Below, in pieces: positions 1-9,574 of a stretch of 64,000 bases of DNA. Below the pieces are notes generated by a model that had not been told where the DNA came from, made no database searches, and saw only the letters and a list, made by a program, of their open reading frames with translations. Position 1 is the first letter of the stretch, and every line of letters starts with the position of its first letter. The position numbers and the translations under genes were made by a program. The stretch comes from JAZNQN01 sp045590195 (GTDB lineage Bacteria > Bacillota > Clostridia > UMGS1883 > UMGS1540), in the NCBI GenBank assembly GCA_045590195.1, contig JAZNQN010000065.1, positions 66,651 to 130,650 of the forward strand, in the 5' to 3' direction.

Positions 1-1164
1 GCCTTCGTTGTTGGTTACGGTTATATCATATGGCAGAAAATAAGAAGTGTCACGGGTATATTCTTTGTTTACAATATGATAATCAGGAACAACGCCAACT
101 TCGTTTATGTGATTGCCGTTTGGCGATAAAAATTCAGCAATGGTAACTTTAAAGCCGCCGCCTGTAAGAGGATACGACTGAACAGTTTGCATTGTGCCTT
201 TGCCATAAGTTTTGGTGCCGAAAATTTTTCCTGCATTTCTGTCTTTAACGGCTGCGGAAAAAAGCTCAGAAGCTGATGCGCTGCCTTTGTTTACTAAAAC
301 AGCAAGTTTATACTTTGAAGCTTTTTTATTATAAGAATAATATGTTTTGTTGTTTGACTCCATATTATATTCTATCTTCGCAATCACGCCCTGTGGAATA
401 AAAAGATTTGCAAAATCAATTGCCGCCTGAAGTTCGCCACCGGGATTGTTACGAAGGTCTAAAATAATTCTTTTAACATTAAGTTTGTCAAAATCGTCAA
501 GTATTGCCTTGGTATCTTTTGCAACCGTTAAGTTAAATGAAGATACGGAAATATAACCAATGTTATCTTCAAGAATTTCGTAGGAAACAGCGGAATTTTT
601 AATTTTTTCTCTTGTTATATTAAAGGTTACAACTTCGCTTCCTCTGGTAAATCCCACTGAAACCGAAGTTCCTTCTTCGCCCATAATAAGGCTTTGAATA
701 TATTCGAGCGATCTTCCCGAAACATCTTCGCCGTTTACAAAAGAAATAATGTCATTTGGCAAAACGCCGGCTTTTTCTGCAGGGCCGTCTTTGATAGGTG
801 CAACCACAACAACTCTGCCGCCGCTTTGAATTATACTAACGCCAATGCCGCAAAATTCGCCCTGAAGAGATTGATTTACAAGATAATTGTATTCATCCGG
901 GTAAAGATATACAGAATGCTCATCTAAAGTGTCCATCATAGCCGAAACCATATCTTCCAGTGTGGCATCGGGATTGGTAAGCTTTTCGTAAAAAGCTACA
1001 TTTTTCAAATAATTTGCATCGGTGTCAAATTTATAAAAAATATCAAGATAAGATGCAATGCTGTCAAGTGCTCTGTACTGCAGGTCGCCTGAAAGAGGCT
1101 CTTGTGCAAGTGCAGGAGAAAACAACAATAATATAGCCAGTAAAACGGATAAAAACTTTTTCAT
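1..1164 (-). CDS. S41 family C-terminal processing peptidase (partial)
   Basis: Secreted or membrane-anchored serine protease of the CtpA/CtpB type; it runs off the left edge, so the C-terminus is missing. Translated by hand from the ATG at 1164, the frame is open for 388 codons. Residues 1-20 form a signal peptide (MKKFLSVLLAILLLFSPALA). A PDZ domain lies around residues 85-170 and the S41 protease domain follows. The nucleophile region SASASE is near residues 295-300 and the catalytic lysine is in YGKGTMQ near residue 322. The start has an AGGAGT-type RBS. It lies 24 bases downstream of argS on the same strand. CtpB-type proteases act in sporulation signalling or envelope processing; which applies here is not visible. 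Confidence 0.88.
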   Translation of the reverse strand, partial: MKKFLSVLLAILLLFSPALAQEPLSGDLQYRALDSIASYLDIFYKFDTDANYLKNVAFYEKLTNPDATLEDMVSAMMDTLDEHSVYLYPDEYNYLVNQSLQGEFCGIGVSIIQSGGRVVVVAPIKDGPAEKAGVLPNDIISFVNGEDVSGRSLEYIQSLIMGEEGTSVSVGFTRGSEVVTFNITREKIKNSAVSYEILEDNIGYISVSSFNLTVAKDTKAILDDFDKLNVKRIILDLRNNPGGELQAAIDFANLFIPQGVIAKIEYNMESNNKTYYSYNKKASKYKLAVLVNKGSASASELFSAAVKDRNAGKIFGTKTYGKGTMQTVQSYPLTGGGFKVTIAEFLSPNGNHINEVGVVPDYHIVNKEYTRDTSYFLPYDITVTNNEG

Positions 1165-1188
1165 CTGAATTACTCCTTTCGTGGGGTT

Positions 1189-2877
1189 TTACATTTTTTC
1201 AGGTGCAGTAACTCCAAGAATTTCAAGACAGTTTGAAATAACAGTTTTAGCAGCATTGCAAAGAAGAAGCCTTGCCTCTGCAAGAGAAGTTTCTTCGCCT
1301 TTAATGTGGCAATCGTTATAGAACGAGTGGAAATCTGCCGCAACATCTATTACATAACGTGTAATTCTCGAAGGATCAAAGCTTTCTGCCGCAATTTTAA
1401 TTTCCTCGGGCATTTGTGCAAGACGCTTCAAAAGCGCAATTTCCTGAGGAGCGGTTAAAAGCGCAGGATTTATGTCACTGAATTTCTGAAGTTTAAGTCC
1501 GTCTTCGGTTAAAAGCCTTAAAATGCTGCAAATTCTCGCATGAGCATACTGAACATAGAAAACAGGGTTGTCGTTTGACTGCTTGAGAGCAAGGCCCAAA
1601 TCGAAATCGAAATGGCTTCCTGCCTGGCGGAGATTAAAGAAAAATCTCGCTGCATCAATGCCAATATCCTGCAAAAGGTCGGAAAGGGTAATCATTTTAC
1701 CTGTTCTTTTGCTCATTCTTACAATTTCGCCGTTTTCCATAAGACGAACAAGCTGCATTGTAATTACATTAAGCTTTGAAGAGTCAATTCCAAGGGCTTC
1801 AAGTGCACCTTTCATACGTGCAATATGTCCGTGATGGTCAGCACCCCAGATGTTTATTGCAATATCAAATTTGCGTGTTTCAAGCTTGTTTCTGTGGTAA
1901 GCAATATCTGCCGCAAAATATGTTGGAATACCGTTTGCGCGAACCAAAACATCGTCTTTATAAGAACGGTCATCTTCGCCTTTTTTCTCAATAAAGTTTG
2001 TGCTTTTAAACCAAAGTGCACCGTCTTTTTCATAAACTAAATCAGTTTTCTTAAGCTGCTCAATTGTGTCCATAACAAGTCCGCTTTCGTGAAGCTCGCT
2101 TTCATAAAACCACTTGTCATAATTTATGCGGTAAGACGCAAGGTCTTTATGCATTTTATCAAGGTTTAAAGGCAGAGCATAGTCAATAAGCGTCTGCTTT
2201 ATTTCGTCAGAACTTTTTTCGATTAAAGAAGTTCCGTTTTTCTCAATAAAAGCCTTTGCGTGCTCTCTGATATCTTCGCCCTGATAGCCGTCTTCAGGGA
2301 AATCACAGCTGCCTGTAACTTCTTCGATGAAACGGGCTTCAAGTGAACGGCCAAATTTGTCTATCTGTGCGCCGGCATCGTTTACATAAAATTCTTTTGT
2401 AACAGAGTATCCTGCTGCGGATAAAACAGCCGCAAGACAGTCGCCAATAGCGCCGCCGCGGGCGTTGCCCATATGCATAGGGCCTGTTGGGTTGGCGCTT
2501 ACATATTCAACGTTAACGGTTTTGCCGGCACCAACATCAATATGGCCATATTCCGAGCCTTTATCTTCAATTTCTTTAAGCACATCGTAAATATAAGATG
2601 TGTTAAGGTAAAAGTTTATAAAGCCGGGGCCTGCAATGTCAACGCGCTCAACCATATCGTCAGTAGCAATATTTTTGACAATTTCAGCGGCAATATCACG
2701 TGGAGCTTTTTTGAGCGAACGTGAAAGGAGCATTGCCATATTTGTTGAATAGTCGCCGTTTGCAGTATCTTTTGGTACTTCTATAAGAAAATCAGGTGCC
2801 TCGCAGCCGAAAGCTGCAGAAAGCGCCGCTGAGAGAAGTGAGCGTAATTTATCTTCTGTTTTGCTGAGTATATTCAT
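1189..2877 (-). CDS. argS: Arginyl-tRNA synthetase
   Basis: Charges tRNA-Arg with arginine in the cytoplasm. The 562 residues match the family's usual length. The class I signature appears as PTGPMHMGNARGG (the HIGH equivalent) near residue 135, and the KMSKS-like loop as RMSKRTGKM near residue 365. The N-terminal additional domain (residues 1-100) and the C-terminal DALR anticodon-binding helices are present. It lies directly downstream of the DUF1934 gene, the same pairing as ywiB-argS in Bacillus, and upstream of the S41 protease, so the three are probably co-transcribed. Nothing is missing. Confidence 0.97.
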   Translation of the reverse strand: MNILSKTEDKLRSLLSAALSAAFGCEAPDFLIEVPKDTANGDYSTNMAMLLSRSLKKAPRDIAAEIVKNIATDDMVERVDIAGPGFINFYLNTSYIYDVLKEIEDKGSEYGHIDVGAGKTVNVEYVSANPTGPMHMGNARGGAIGDCLAAVLSAAGYSVTKEFYVNDAGAQIDKFGRSLEARFIEEVTGSCDFPEDGYQGEDIREHAKAFIEKNGTSLIEKSSDEIKQTLIDYALPLNLDKMHKDLASYRINYDKWFYESELHESGLVMDTIEQLKKTDLVYEKDGALWFKSTNFIEKKGEDDRSYKDDVLVRANGIPTYFAADIAYHRNKLETRKFDIAINIWGADHHGHIARMKGALEALGIDSSKLNVITMQLVRLMENGEIVRMSKRTGKMITLSDLLQDIGIDAARFFFNLRQAGSHFDFDLGLALKQSNDNPVFYVQYAHARICSILRLLTEDGLKLQKFSDINPALLTAPQEIALLKRLAQMPEEIKIAAESFDPSRITRYVIDVAADFHSFYNDCHIKGEETSLAEARLLLCNAAKTVISNCLEILGVTAPEKM

Positions 2878-2906
2878 ATTATCAAGCCTTTCGAAAAGTA
2901 TTTATA

Positions 2907-3332
2907 TTATGCCTTGCGGACATTTAAATTCAAATTGTGAGTAGATGATGGGGTGTTGTCAACCTCTATCATATATTCAATGTTTATGTTTCCAACTCCA
3001 TCTGTCATATCAACCGATACAGCCTCGGATAAAATGCCTATTGTAAAACTGCCGTATGGGGTTTCGTAGTGGCTTAAATGCCGCTTTCCACGGCTGAAAA
3101 CCATGTGAGTATTCACATTACCGAATCGTGTCATTGAAACTGTATCGCCGTCAATTTTAACGGTTGTTGTAGTATTTTCGTCAAACCCCGAAATTTCAGT
3201 TTCTTTATAGCAAAGGTAAAGCTTTCCGCCTTTTTCGTAGTAGTTACCCTCGGTAACAAATTCTATTTTATCGCTTTCGCCTTCAATGCTTGTTTCTTCG
3301 CCTGTTATTGAAATAATAACTTTGTCTTTCAT
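2907..3332 (-). CDS. DUF1934 domain-containing protein (YwiB-like)
   Basis: Small beta-barrel protein of 141 residues in the DUF1934 (YwiB) family, whose function is unknown. Family features visible are the opening strand KDKVIISITG, a central TRFGNVNTHMVF segment and the C-terminal EYMIEVDN strand. The family resembles lipocalin-like folds. It sits just upstream of argS, the conserved neighbourhood in Firmicutes. The start is the ATG at 3332 with an AGGAG RBS. There is no signal peptide, so it is probably cytoplasmic. Confidence 0.85.
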   Translation of the reverse strand: MKDKVIISITGEETSIEGESDKIEFVTEGNYYEKGGKLYLCYKETEISGFDENTTTTVKIDGDTVSMTRFGNVNTHMVFSRGKRHLSHYETPYGSFTIGILSEAVSVDMTDGVGNINIEYMIEVDNTPSSTHNLNLNVRKA

Positions 3333-3383
3333 AAGTATCTCTCCTTACAAACAGTATACCACTTTTTTTCTTGTCCGTAAAGA

Positions 3384-4412
3384 CTAATTATTTAGTGCAA
3401 GTTCAATCAATTTGTCAATTAAGGAACTATATGGAATACCATCGTGTTCCCAAAGCTTGGGATACATGCTTATAGCTGTAAAGCCGGGAAGGGTGTTAAT
3501 TTCGTTAAAATAAATTTTTCCTGTTTCTTTGTGAACAAAAAAGTCAACTCTTGAAAGCCCTCGGCAGCCAAGAGCTTTGTAAATTTTTACTGCATATTTC
3601 TGGATAGCTTCAATTGTTTCCGCGGGGATAGAAGCAGGAATATTAAGAATTGATGCATTGTCAATGTATTTTGCATTATAGTCATAAAACTCGTTTGAAG
3701 AAACAATTTCGCCAACAGTTGAAGCTTTAGGCTCTAAATTTCCTAAAACAGAGCATTCAACTTCTTTGCCGTTTACAAATTCTTCGCATAAAATTTTGTT
3801 GTCAACCTTGGAGGCTTCTTTGATAGCCGACTCGAGTTCAGCGGAATTTGTAGCCTTTGAAACACCAAGCGATGAGCCTGCGTTGCAGGGCTTTATAAAT
3901 ACAGGATATTCAAATCTTTCTTCAACGGCTTTTATCATTGAAGGCTCAAATGGAGCATTTAACAAGAGCCAGTCAGCCTGAGGAACACCTGCCGATGCGG
4001 CAAAAAGCTTTGTTGCCGATTTGTCCATCGCTGCAGAAGAGGCCAAAACCCCCGGGCCAACATAGGGAATGCCTGCAAGCTCAAAAAGCCCCTGAATACA
4101 TCCGTCTTCGCAAAAATCGCCGTGCATAACAGGAAAAACTGCATCAATATAAATTATTTCGCCCTTTGAAATTAAACCGTGATGCGCAGGATCCGGCGAG
4201 ATAATGGCAGGAGTATTTTCAAGCTCTGTCCATTTGCCGGATGCAATCTCTTCGGGAGTGGCATCGGTTTTAAGCCAGTGTCCCTCACGGGTTATGCCAA
4301 CTTTAATTATGTTATATTTTTCTTTGGAAATATTATTTAAAACCGACTGTGCTGAAAGGCAGGAAACATCGTGTTCGCCTGATTTTCCGCCAAAAAGAAT
4401 AAGTAAGTTCAT
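3384..4412 (-). CDS. ddl: D-alanine--D-alanine ligase
   Basis: ATP-dependent ligation of two D-alanines for the peptidoglycan pentapeptide. The 342 residues start with the family signature LILFGGKSGEHDVS. The ATP-grasp region contains FIKPCNAGSSLGVSK and the metal-binding YFNEINTLPGFT near residue 310. It is a cytosolic enzyme. It follows rsmI by 11 bases on the same strand, so it is likely in one transcript with trmN6-rsmI. It is complete, with all core motifs in place. Confidence 0.96.
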   Translation of the reverse strand: MNLLILFGGKSGEHDVSCLSAQSVLNNISKEKYNIIKVGITREGHWLKTDATPEEIASGKWTELENTPAIISPDPAHHGLISKGEIIYIDAVFPVMHGDFCEDGCIQGLFELAGIPYVGPGVLASSAAMDKSATKLFAASAGVPQADWLLLNAPFEPSMIKAVEERFEYPVFIKPCNAGSSLGVSKATNSAELESAIKEASKVDNKILCEEFVNGKEVECSVLGNLEPKASTVGEIVSSNEFYDYNAKYIDNASILNIPASIPAETIEAIQKYAVKIYKALGCRGLSRVDFFVHKETGKIYFNEINTLPGFTAISMYPKLWEHDGIPYSSLIDKLIELALNN

Positions 4413-4423
4413 AATAATCTCCT

Positions 4424-5257
4424 TTATTTTAATTTATATTCGCTGTAAACATCTCTTTTTGGTATTTTGCGTGCCGCCGCAACTTTTTTAAGAGCGGTTT
4501 TTTCATCGTCGCCCTGATTTATGTAAAAATCAACGTGTTCTGTTATGGTCATTGTTTCGAAAAGTTCTTCTTCCTCTGATTTTTCTGCAGGCGCAATAAC
4601 CAAAACATATTCGCCTTTAGGGGGATTATCGTCAGAATAAAGGTTTTGAGCCTCCAATAGAGTTGTTCTAATGGTTTCTTCGTGAAGCTTTGTTATCTCT
4701 CTTGAAAGCGAAATTTTTCTGTCGCCGAAAACCTGGAGCATATCACGTAATGTGTTGCGCAGTTTGTGAGGCGCTTCGTAAAATATAAGAGTTCTTTTGT
4801 CGTTTTTAATTTCCTCAAGGCGGTCCATTCTGCCTTTTCGGTTCATAGTTAAAAAACCTTCAAAGGCAAATCTTCCTGTGGGAAGCGCCGAAACAATAAG
4901 GGCACAAATGCCGGCAACAGGGCCGGGGATTGGCAAAACCTCAATATCGGCCTCGGCACAAAGGGCAACAAGGTCCTCTCCGGGGTCGGAAATTGCAGGG
5001 GTTCCTGCGTCAGAAACTAAAGCAATGTTCTTGCCTTCCTGCAGCATATTTACAAGCTGAAGCCCCTTTTCGCGGCGGTTATGCTCATAGTAGCTTATCA
5101 TTGGCTTTTTTATCCCCAAATGATTTAAAAGCTTTAAAGTATGTCTTGTATCCTCGGCGGCAATAAGGTCAACCTCGGAAAGAGTGTTTATAAGCCTTTC
5201 CGACATATCGCCAAGGTTTCCAATGGGAGTTGCACAAAGGTAAAGCTTACCGCTCAC
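4424..5257 (-). CDS. rsmI: 16S rRNA (cytidine1402-2'-O)-methyltransferase
   Basis: SAM-dependent tetrapyrrole-methylase-fold enzyme that 2'-O-methylates C1402 in the decoding centre of 16S rRNA. The N-terminus LYLCATPIGNLGDMSERL and the SAM loop ALVSDAGTPAISDPG (about residues 78-92) identify RsmI. The 277 residues are the normal length and include the C-terminal HTH-like tail (IPKRDVYSEYK). Its start overlaps the stop of the upstream methyltransferase gene by 4 bases, so translation is coupled. Confidence 0.95.
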   Translation of the reverse strand: MSGKLYLCATPIGNLGDMSERLINTLSEVDLIAAEDTRHTLKLLNHLGIKKPMISYYEHNRREKGLQLVNMLQEGKNIALVSDAGTPAISDPGEDLVALCAEADIEVLPIPGPVAGICALIVSALPTGRFAFEGFLTMNRKGRMDRLEEIKNDKRTLIFYEAPHKLRNTLRDMLQVFGDRKISLSREITKLHEETIRTTLLEAQNLYSDDNPPKGEYVLVIAPAEKSEEEELFETMTITEHVDFYINQGDDEKTALKKVAAARKIPKRDVYSEYKLK

Positions 5258-5994
5258 TGCAAGGCACCCCTTTCATATATATTGTTAATTTCATCTGTAT
5301 AATTCCCGTTTGAATCATACATATAAAGAGTTTTTTCAAATTTCAAAAATGGTTTCGAGCCTTTAGTCCCTTCAATAAGGAAAAGGTTTGGCTCTTTATC
5401 CTGAGATGGCGCAACCATTTTAATGCGCTTTGGCTCTATAGAATATTTTCGCATAGTGCATAAAACATCTGCCAGGCGGTTTGCCCTGTGTACCATACAC
5501 ATTTTTCCGCCAAATTTTAAAAGCGAGGCAGAAACCGATATAACATCATCAAGATTACACATAATCTCGTGGCGAGCAATTGCCTTTATATCGGCAGGGT
5601 TTACAATACCGCCGCCTTTTTTCTCGTAAGGAGGGTTACAGGTTATGGTATCAAAAACTTCGTGGCCGAAAAGGGAAACACAGTTTTTAAGGTCATCATT
5701 TATAATTTTTATGTTTTCAATGCCGTTTAATTTAACACTTCGCTGTGCCATTTGTGCTATTTCAGGAATAATTTCAACGCCAAAAATTTCGGCGGCTTCT
5801 TTTTTTGCCCACAAAAGAAGGGGCACAATGCCGCCGCCTGTACATAAATCGAGCACCCTGTCACCCTTTTTTACAGATGCAAAGTGCGAAAGCAGTACAG
5901 CGTCACAGCCAAAGCAAAAGCCGTCGGTTCTTTGAATTATGGAAAGTGAACGAATTTGCAAATCGTCAATGCGCTCGTTTTCTAAAAGTTCCAT
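5254..5994 (-). CDS. TrmN6-like tRNA (adenine-N6)-methyltransferase
   Basis: SAM-dependent N6-adenine methyltransferase of the YfiC/YabB type. In E. coli the homologue modifies A37 of tRNA1(Val). The Rossmann motif VLDLCTGGGIVPLLL is near residue 45 and the catalytic motif TCNPPYEKKGGG near residue 117. Length is 246 residues. In many Firmicutes this gene sits directly upstream of rsmI, as here, with a 4-base overlap. Substrate specificity cannot be confirmed from sequence. Confidence 0.87.
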   Translation of the reverse strand: MELLENERIDDLQIRSLSIIQRTDGFCFGCDAVLLSHFASVKKGDRVLDLCTGGGIVPLLLWAKKEAAEIFGVEIIPEIAQMAQRSVKLNGIENIKIINDDLKNCVSLFGHEVFDTITCNPPYEKKGGGIVNPADIKAIARHEIMCNLDDVISVSASLLKFGGKMCMVHRANRLADVLCTMRKYSIEPKRIKMVAPSQDKEPNLFLIEGTKGSKPFLKFEKTLYMYDSNGNYTDEINNIYERGALQ

Positions 5995-6036
5995 TTTTTC
6001 TCCTTGGCAGAATAAATTTGAATTAATCGGTGTAAA

Positions 6037-6087
6037 TTAAAAACAAACGGGACTGTACTGTGGCAGAAAGGTGCCTTGTACAGTCCC
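6037..6087 (-). terminator. Terminator of the ferredoxin gene
   Basis: GGGACTGTAC at 6049-6058 pairs perfectly with GTACAGTCCC at 6078-6087, with an inner GGCA/TGCC stem. Read on the minus strand, the hairpin lies just beyond the ferredoxin stop and is followed by GTTTGTTTTT. This fits an intrinsic terminator separating the ferredoxin from the trmN6-rsmI-ddl group. Confidence 0.75.
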
Positions 6088-6094
6088 CCAGCAA

Positions 6095-6265
6095 TTAGTC
6101 CTGAACAGGAGCTCCTACAGGACAAACATTAGCGCAGTTACCGCATTCGATACAAGCGTCTGCATCGATTACATAAGCGGAATCACCGGCAGAAATACAA
6201 GAAACCGGGCATTCAGCTTCGCAAGCACCGCAGCTGATGCATTCGTCTGAAATTACATATGCCAT
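6095..6265 (-). CDS. 2[4Fe-4S] ferredoxin
   Basis: Clostridial-type electron carrier of 56 residues. Two cluster-binding motifs are visible, CISCGACEAECP (residues 9-20) and CIECGNCANVCP (residues 38-49), the classical CxxCxxCxxxCP pair. The start is the ATG at 6265, chosen because a GGAGGTG RBS lies 7 bases upstream; a longer in-frame reading from 6298 has no RBS and adds residues foreign to the family. Monocistronic, flanked by its own terminator. A likely general low-potential electron donor in an anaerobe. Confidence 0.95.
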   Translation of the reverse strand: MAYVISDECISCGACEAECPVSCISAGDSAYVIDADACIECGNCANVCPVGAPVQD

Positions 6266-6330
6266 TTTACACACCTCCTCGTCTAAATAGCATAACATAT
6301 TATTTAATAAATTTCAATAGCTTTTTTAAA

Positions 6331-8574
6331 TTAGTTTCGGGTTGTAAGGGAAATTTCGCCATTTTTCACATCTGCCACAAGGGTATTGCCGGAAAGCAGT
6401 GTTCCTTCAACAATTTTCTTTGCCGCTTTGTCTTCAAGTTCTTTTTGAATAATTCTGCGAAGCGGCCTTGCGCCGTTTTTGGGGTCGTACCCTTTTTCAA
6501 GAAGAAGAGAAAGCGCATCTTCTGAAATTTCAAAGTTTATATCTCTTTCTTTGAGCATATCGGCAAATTCGCCAACAAGCTTGCGTAAAATTTCAAGGAG
6601 AATATCTTTTGAAAGCTGATTAAATATAACAATTTCGTCAATTCTGTTTATAAATTCAGGCCTGAAAAGCTCTTTAAGAGCAGATTTAACCTTTTCTTCC
6701 GAAGCGGCTTTTTCATTGGTTGTGTATCCGGGGGCGTTGCCCTTATAATCGCTTCCGGCATTAGATGTCATAATAATTATAGTATTCTGGAAGTTTACAA
6801 CTTTGCCGTGGCTGTCAGTAATTCTGCCGTCTTCAAAAATCTGCAGCAGAATATTCAGTACATCGGCGTGAGCCTTTTCAATTTCGTCAAGCAAAATTAT
6901 AGAATAAGGTTTTCTGCGAACTTTTTCGGTAAGCTGGCCGGCATCATCATAGCCTACATATCCCGGAGGTGCGCCAATTATTTTTGAAACGGCGTGTTTT
7001 TCCATATATTCCGACATATCAAGGCGGATAAGAGCCTCTTCGGTATCAAACATTGCCTCGGCAAGGGACAAAACAAGCTCTGTTTTACCAACGCCTGTGG
7101 AGCCAGTGAATATAAATGAAACAGGGCGGTGTTTTTTTGCAAGGCCAACTCGGTTTCGAAGAATTGCGCCTGAAATTGCGTCAATTGCTTTGTCCTGCCC
7201 TTTAACTCTTTTGCGCAAAGTTTCAGGAAGGGATAAAAGCTTTTCGTTTTCGCCTTTTGTAATACTTGCGGCGGGAATTTTTGTCCATTTTTCTATAACC
7301 TTTGCAACATCTTCAACAGAAAGGGCGGGTGTTTTAATCTGGCTTTCAAGCTCGGCCTTCTCGCCTTCAAGGCGGCAAAGCTGAACTTTAAGTTCTGCCA
7401 TTTTTTCATATGCGCCTTCATCGGTTGAAGAAGAAAGTTCGTCAATTGAAGTGTTTATTGTATCAATTTCACGGCTTAAATTTCCAAGCTTTGCAAGTGA
7501 AGTATTTGTAAGATTTGCGCGTGACGAAGCCTCGTCGATTATGTCAATGGCTTTATCGGGCAAAAATCGGTCGGTTATATATCGCTCGCTGAGCTTTGTA
7601 GCCGAAATTATAACCTCGGTTGGAATTGTTACCTTGTGATAACTTTCGTAATATGGGCGAAGGCCTTTTATAATTTCGATTGTTTCGTCAATAGAAGGCT
7701 CGTCAACCAAAATTGGCTGAAATCTTCGCTCAAGGGCTGTATCTTTTTCAATAAATTTTCTGTATTCGGTAGTTGTTGTTGCGCCTATTATCTGAATTTC
7801 GCCACGGGCAAGGGCAGGCTTTAAAATATTTGCCGCACTCATTGCACCTTCGGCATCGCCTGCTGCAACAATATTATGAAGCTCGTCAATTACCAAAATT
7901 ATGTTGCCGGCTTTTTTAACCTCTTCTAAAATTTTCTTAAGGCGTGCTTCAAACTGAGCGCGAAACTGTGTTCCGGCTACAATTGAAGTAAAGTCGAGAA
8001 GATAAATTTCGTGGTTTAAAAGCTTTTCAGGCACCTGACCTGCGGCAATTTTTGTTGCAAGGCCTTCGGCAATTGCAGTTTTACCAACACCCGGCTCGCC
8101 TATAAGGCAGGGGTTGTTTTTTGTACGGCGGTTTAAAACCTCAATACAGCGTGTGATTTCGCTTTCTCTGCCAACAACAGGGTCAACAAGGCCTTCTGCG
8201 GCACGCTTTGTAATATTTGTACCGTAGGAATCCAAAAGGCGTTTTTTAGCCTTTTTCTCTTTTTTTCCTTTTTCTTTATCGTCATCGTCGTCAGCGGCGC
8301 CACCTGCAAGCTTGAAAAAGCTTTTCATTGGGTTATCGTCATCGTCCATTTCCATCATTTCGCCACCGGGCATACCAAAAAGGCTTGCCATCTGTTCCTC
8401 GATATTATCAAAATCATCAGGACTTATGCCCATGGCCTCCATTTGTTTTGAAACATCAATGCCAAGCTCTTTTGCACAGGGCAGACAAAGCCCCTCGTTT
8501 ATTGTTTTTCCGTTTTCCATTCTGGTAACGAATATAACTGCAATATTTTTTTTGCAGTGTGAACACATCATCAT
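6331..8574 (-). CDS. ClpE-like AAA+ ATPase with N-terminal zinc finger
   Basis: Hsp100/Clp unfoldase of 747 residues, probably partnering ClpP. It begins with a C4 zinc-binding element (CSHC near residue 4, CLPC near residue 30) in place of the tandem Clp_N repeats of ClpC, as in ClpE-type proteins. A linker rich in Asp and Lys follows (about residues 70-115). Two AAA+ modules follow, with Walker A motifs GEPGVGKT (near residue 160) and GSTGVGKT (near residue 475), a short middle domain between them, and a D2-small domain at the end. No CtsR-type operator was recognised upstream. Confidence 0.9.
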   Translation of the reverse strand: MMMCSHCKKNIAVIFVTRMENGKTINEGLCLPCAKELGIDVSKQMEAMGISPDDFDNIEEQMASLFGMPGGEMMEMDDDDNPMKSFFKLAGGAADDDDDKEKGKKEKKAKKRLLDSYGTNITKRAAEGLVDPVVGRESEITRCIEVLNRRTKNNPCLIGEPGVGKTAIAEGLATKIAAGQVPEKLLNHEIYLLDFTSIVAGTQFRAQFEARLKKILEEVKKAGNIILVIDELHNIVAAGDAEGAMSAANILKPALARGEIQIIGATTTTEYRKFIEKDTALERRFQPILVDEPSIDETIEIIKGLRPYYESYHKVTIPTEVIISATKLSERYITDRFLPDKAIDIIDEASSRANLTNTSLAKLGNLSREIDTINTSIDELSSSTDEGAYEKMAELKVQLCRLEGEKAELESQIKTPALSVEDVAKVIEKWTKIPAASITKGENEKLLSLPETLRKRVKGQDKAIDAISGAILRNRVGLAKKHRPVSFIFTGSTGVGKTELVLSLAEAMFDTEEALIRLDMSEYMEKHAVSKIIGAPPGYVGYDDAGQLTEKVRRKPYSIILLDEIEKAHADVLNILLQIFEDGRITDSHGKVVNFQNTIIIMTSNAGSDYKGNAPGYTTNEKAASEEKVKSALKELFRPEFINRIDEIVIFNQLSKDILLEILRKLVGEFADMLKERDINFEISEDALSLLLEKGYDPKNGARPLRRIIQKELEDKAAKKIVEGTLLSGNTLVADVKNGEISLTTRN

Positions 8575-8680
8575 TTAATCAAATCCTTAAATTTATTCTG
8601 AACACAAAGTGTTACTATTTATTTTAGCATAAAGCAAAGTAAAAGTATGTTAATTTTCTGTTAAAAATGTTTCGCCCGTA

Positions 8681-8706
8681 AATAAATCCGCATAAGCGGA
8701 TTTATT
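8681..8706 (-). terminator. Probable terminator of the dac-ttcA-galU-ispE operon
   Basis: AATAAATCCGC (8681-8691) and GCGGATTTATT (8696-8706) form an 11-bp stem with loop ATAA, 14 bases past the ispE stop on the minus strand. The U-rich tract lies inside the 3' arm rather than after it, so termination strength is uncertain. Confidence 0.55.
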
Positions 8707-8719
8707 AAGATTTATCAAG

Positions 8720-9574
8720 TTAGTTTACAGGTTCTGCAAGAAAAGAAAAGGTTTTGTAAGTTTTTTTAAAGTGGTTTACTGCCCTTTGAGCGTCGTCTTT
8801 TGAACTGAAAATGCCAAATACTGATGAGCCGCTTCCGCTCATACAACTGCCAAGTGCGCCGAAAGATAAAAGCTCGCTTTTGTAAAGGGGCAAATCTTTA
8901 TATCTTGGCTCAACTGCCTTTTCCAAAACGTTGAACGCTCTTATTGAAACGCCTGAAATATCACCATTTTCAAGGCTTTTTATAATTCCTTCGGTGTCGG
9001 GGTGATAGTCACAAGTATCAAGCGAAAAACCCTGAAAAACCGTTTTGGTGCTTATAGACATTGATGGTTTTATAATCACAACAAAGCATTTTGGTAAAGG
9101 AGGAAGAGGCGTTAAAATTTCGCCAACACCTTCCGCCAGATGTGTTTTGCCGCGCATACAAAAAACAACATCCGCTCCGCAGGAAAGGCCTATTTTTTCG
9201 AGCTTATCTGAGGGGATGGGATAGCCAAACATTTTGTTAAGCCCAAGTAAAACTGCCGCCGCATCACTGCTTCCGCCGCCAAGGCCTGCGCCCATAGGAA
9301 TTTTCTTGTCTATATAAATATCTGCACAGGGCGAAATGCCTGCCGCGTCAAAGAAAAGTTCAGCCGCCTTAAAGGCAATATTTCTTCTGTCGCAGGGGAG
9401 GTATGAAAGGTTTGTTTTAATGCGAATACCTTCAAAAGAAGTGTCAATTGTAACTCTGTCGTGAAGAGAGATTGACTGCATTATTGTTTGAAGGTTATGG
9501 TAACCGTCTTCTCTTTTGCTTACAACATCGAGGGAAATATTTATTTTTGCAAAGGCTTTAAAACATTCTCTCAT
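8720..9574 (-). CDS. ispE: 4-(cytidine 5'-diphospho)-2-C-methyl-D-erythritol kinase
   Basis: GHMP kinase of the MEP isoprenoid pathway. It phosphorylates CDP-ME on the 2-hydroxyl. The 284 residues include the N-terminal AFAKINISLDVVSKREDGYH and the ATP-binding loop PMGAGLGGGSSDAAA near residue 93; the C-terminal GSGSSVFGIF motif is present. Its start overlaps galU by 4 bases. Its presence shows the organism uses the MEP route. Confidence 0.96.
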   Translation of the reverse strand: MRECFKAFAKINISLDVVSKREDGYHNLQTIMQSISLHDRVTIDTSFEGIRIKTNLSYLPCDRRNIAFKAAELFFDAAGISPCADIYIDKKIPMGAGLGGGSSDAAAVLLGLNKMFGYPIPSDKLEKIGLSCGADVVFCMRGKTHLAEGVGEILTPLPPLPKCFVVIIKPSMSISTKTVFQGFSLDTCDYHPDTEGIIKSLENGDISGVSIRAFNVLEKAVEPRYKDLPLYKSELLSFGALGSCMSGSGSSVFGIFSSKDDAQRAVNHFKKTYKTFSFLAEPVN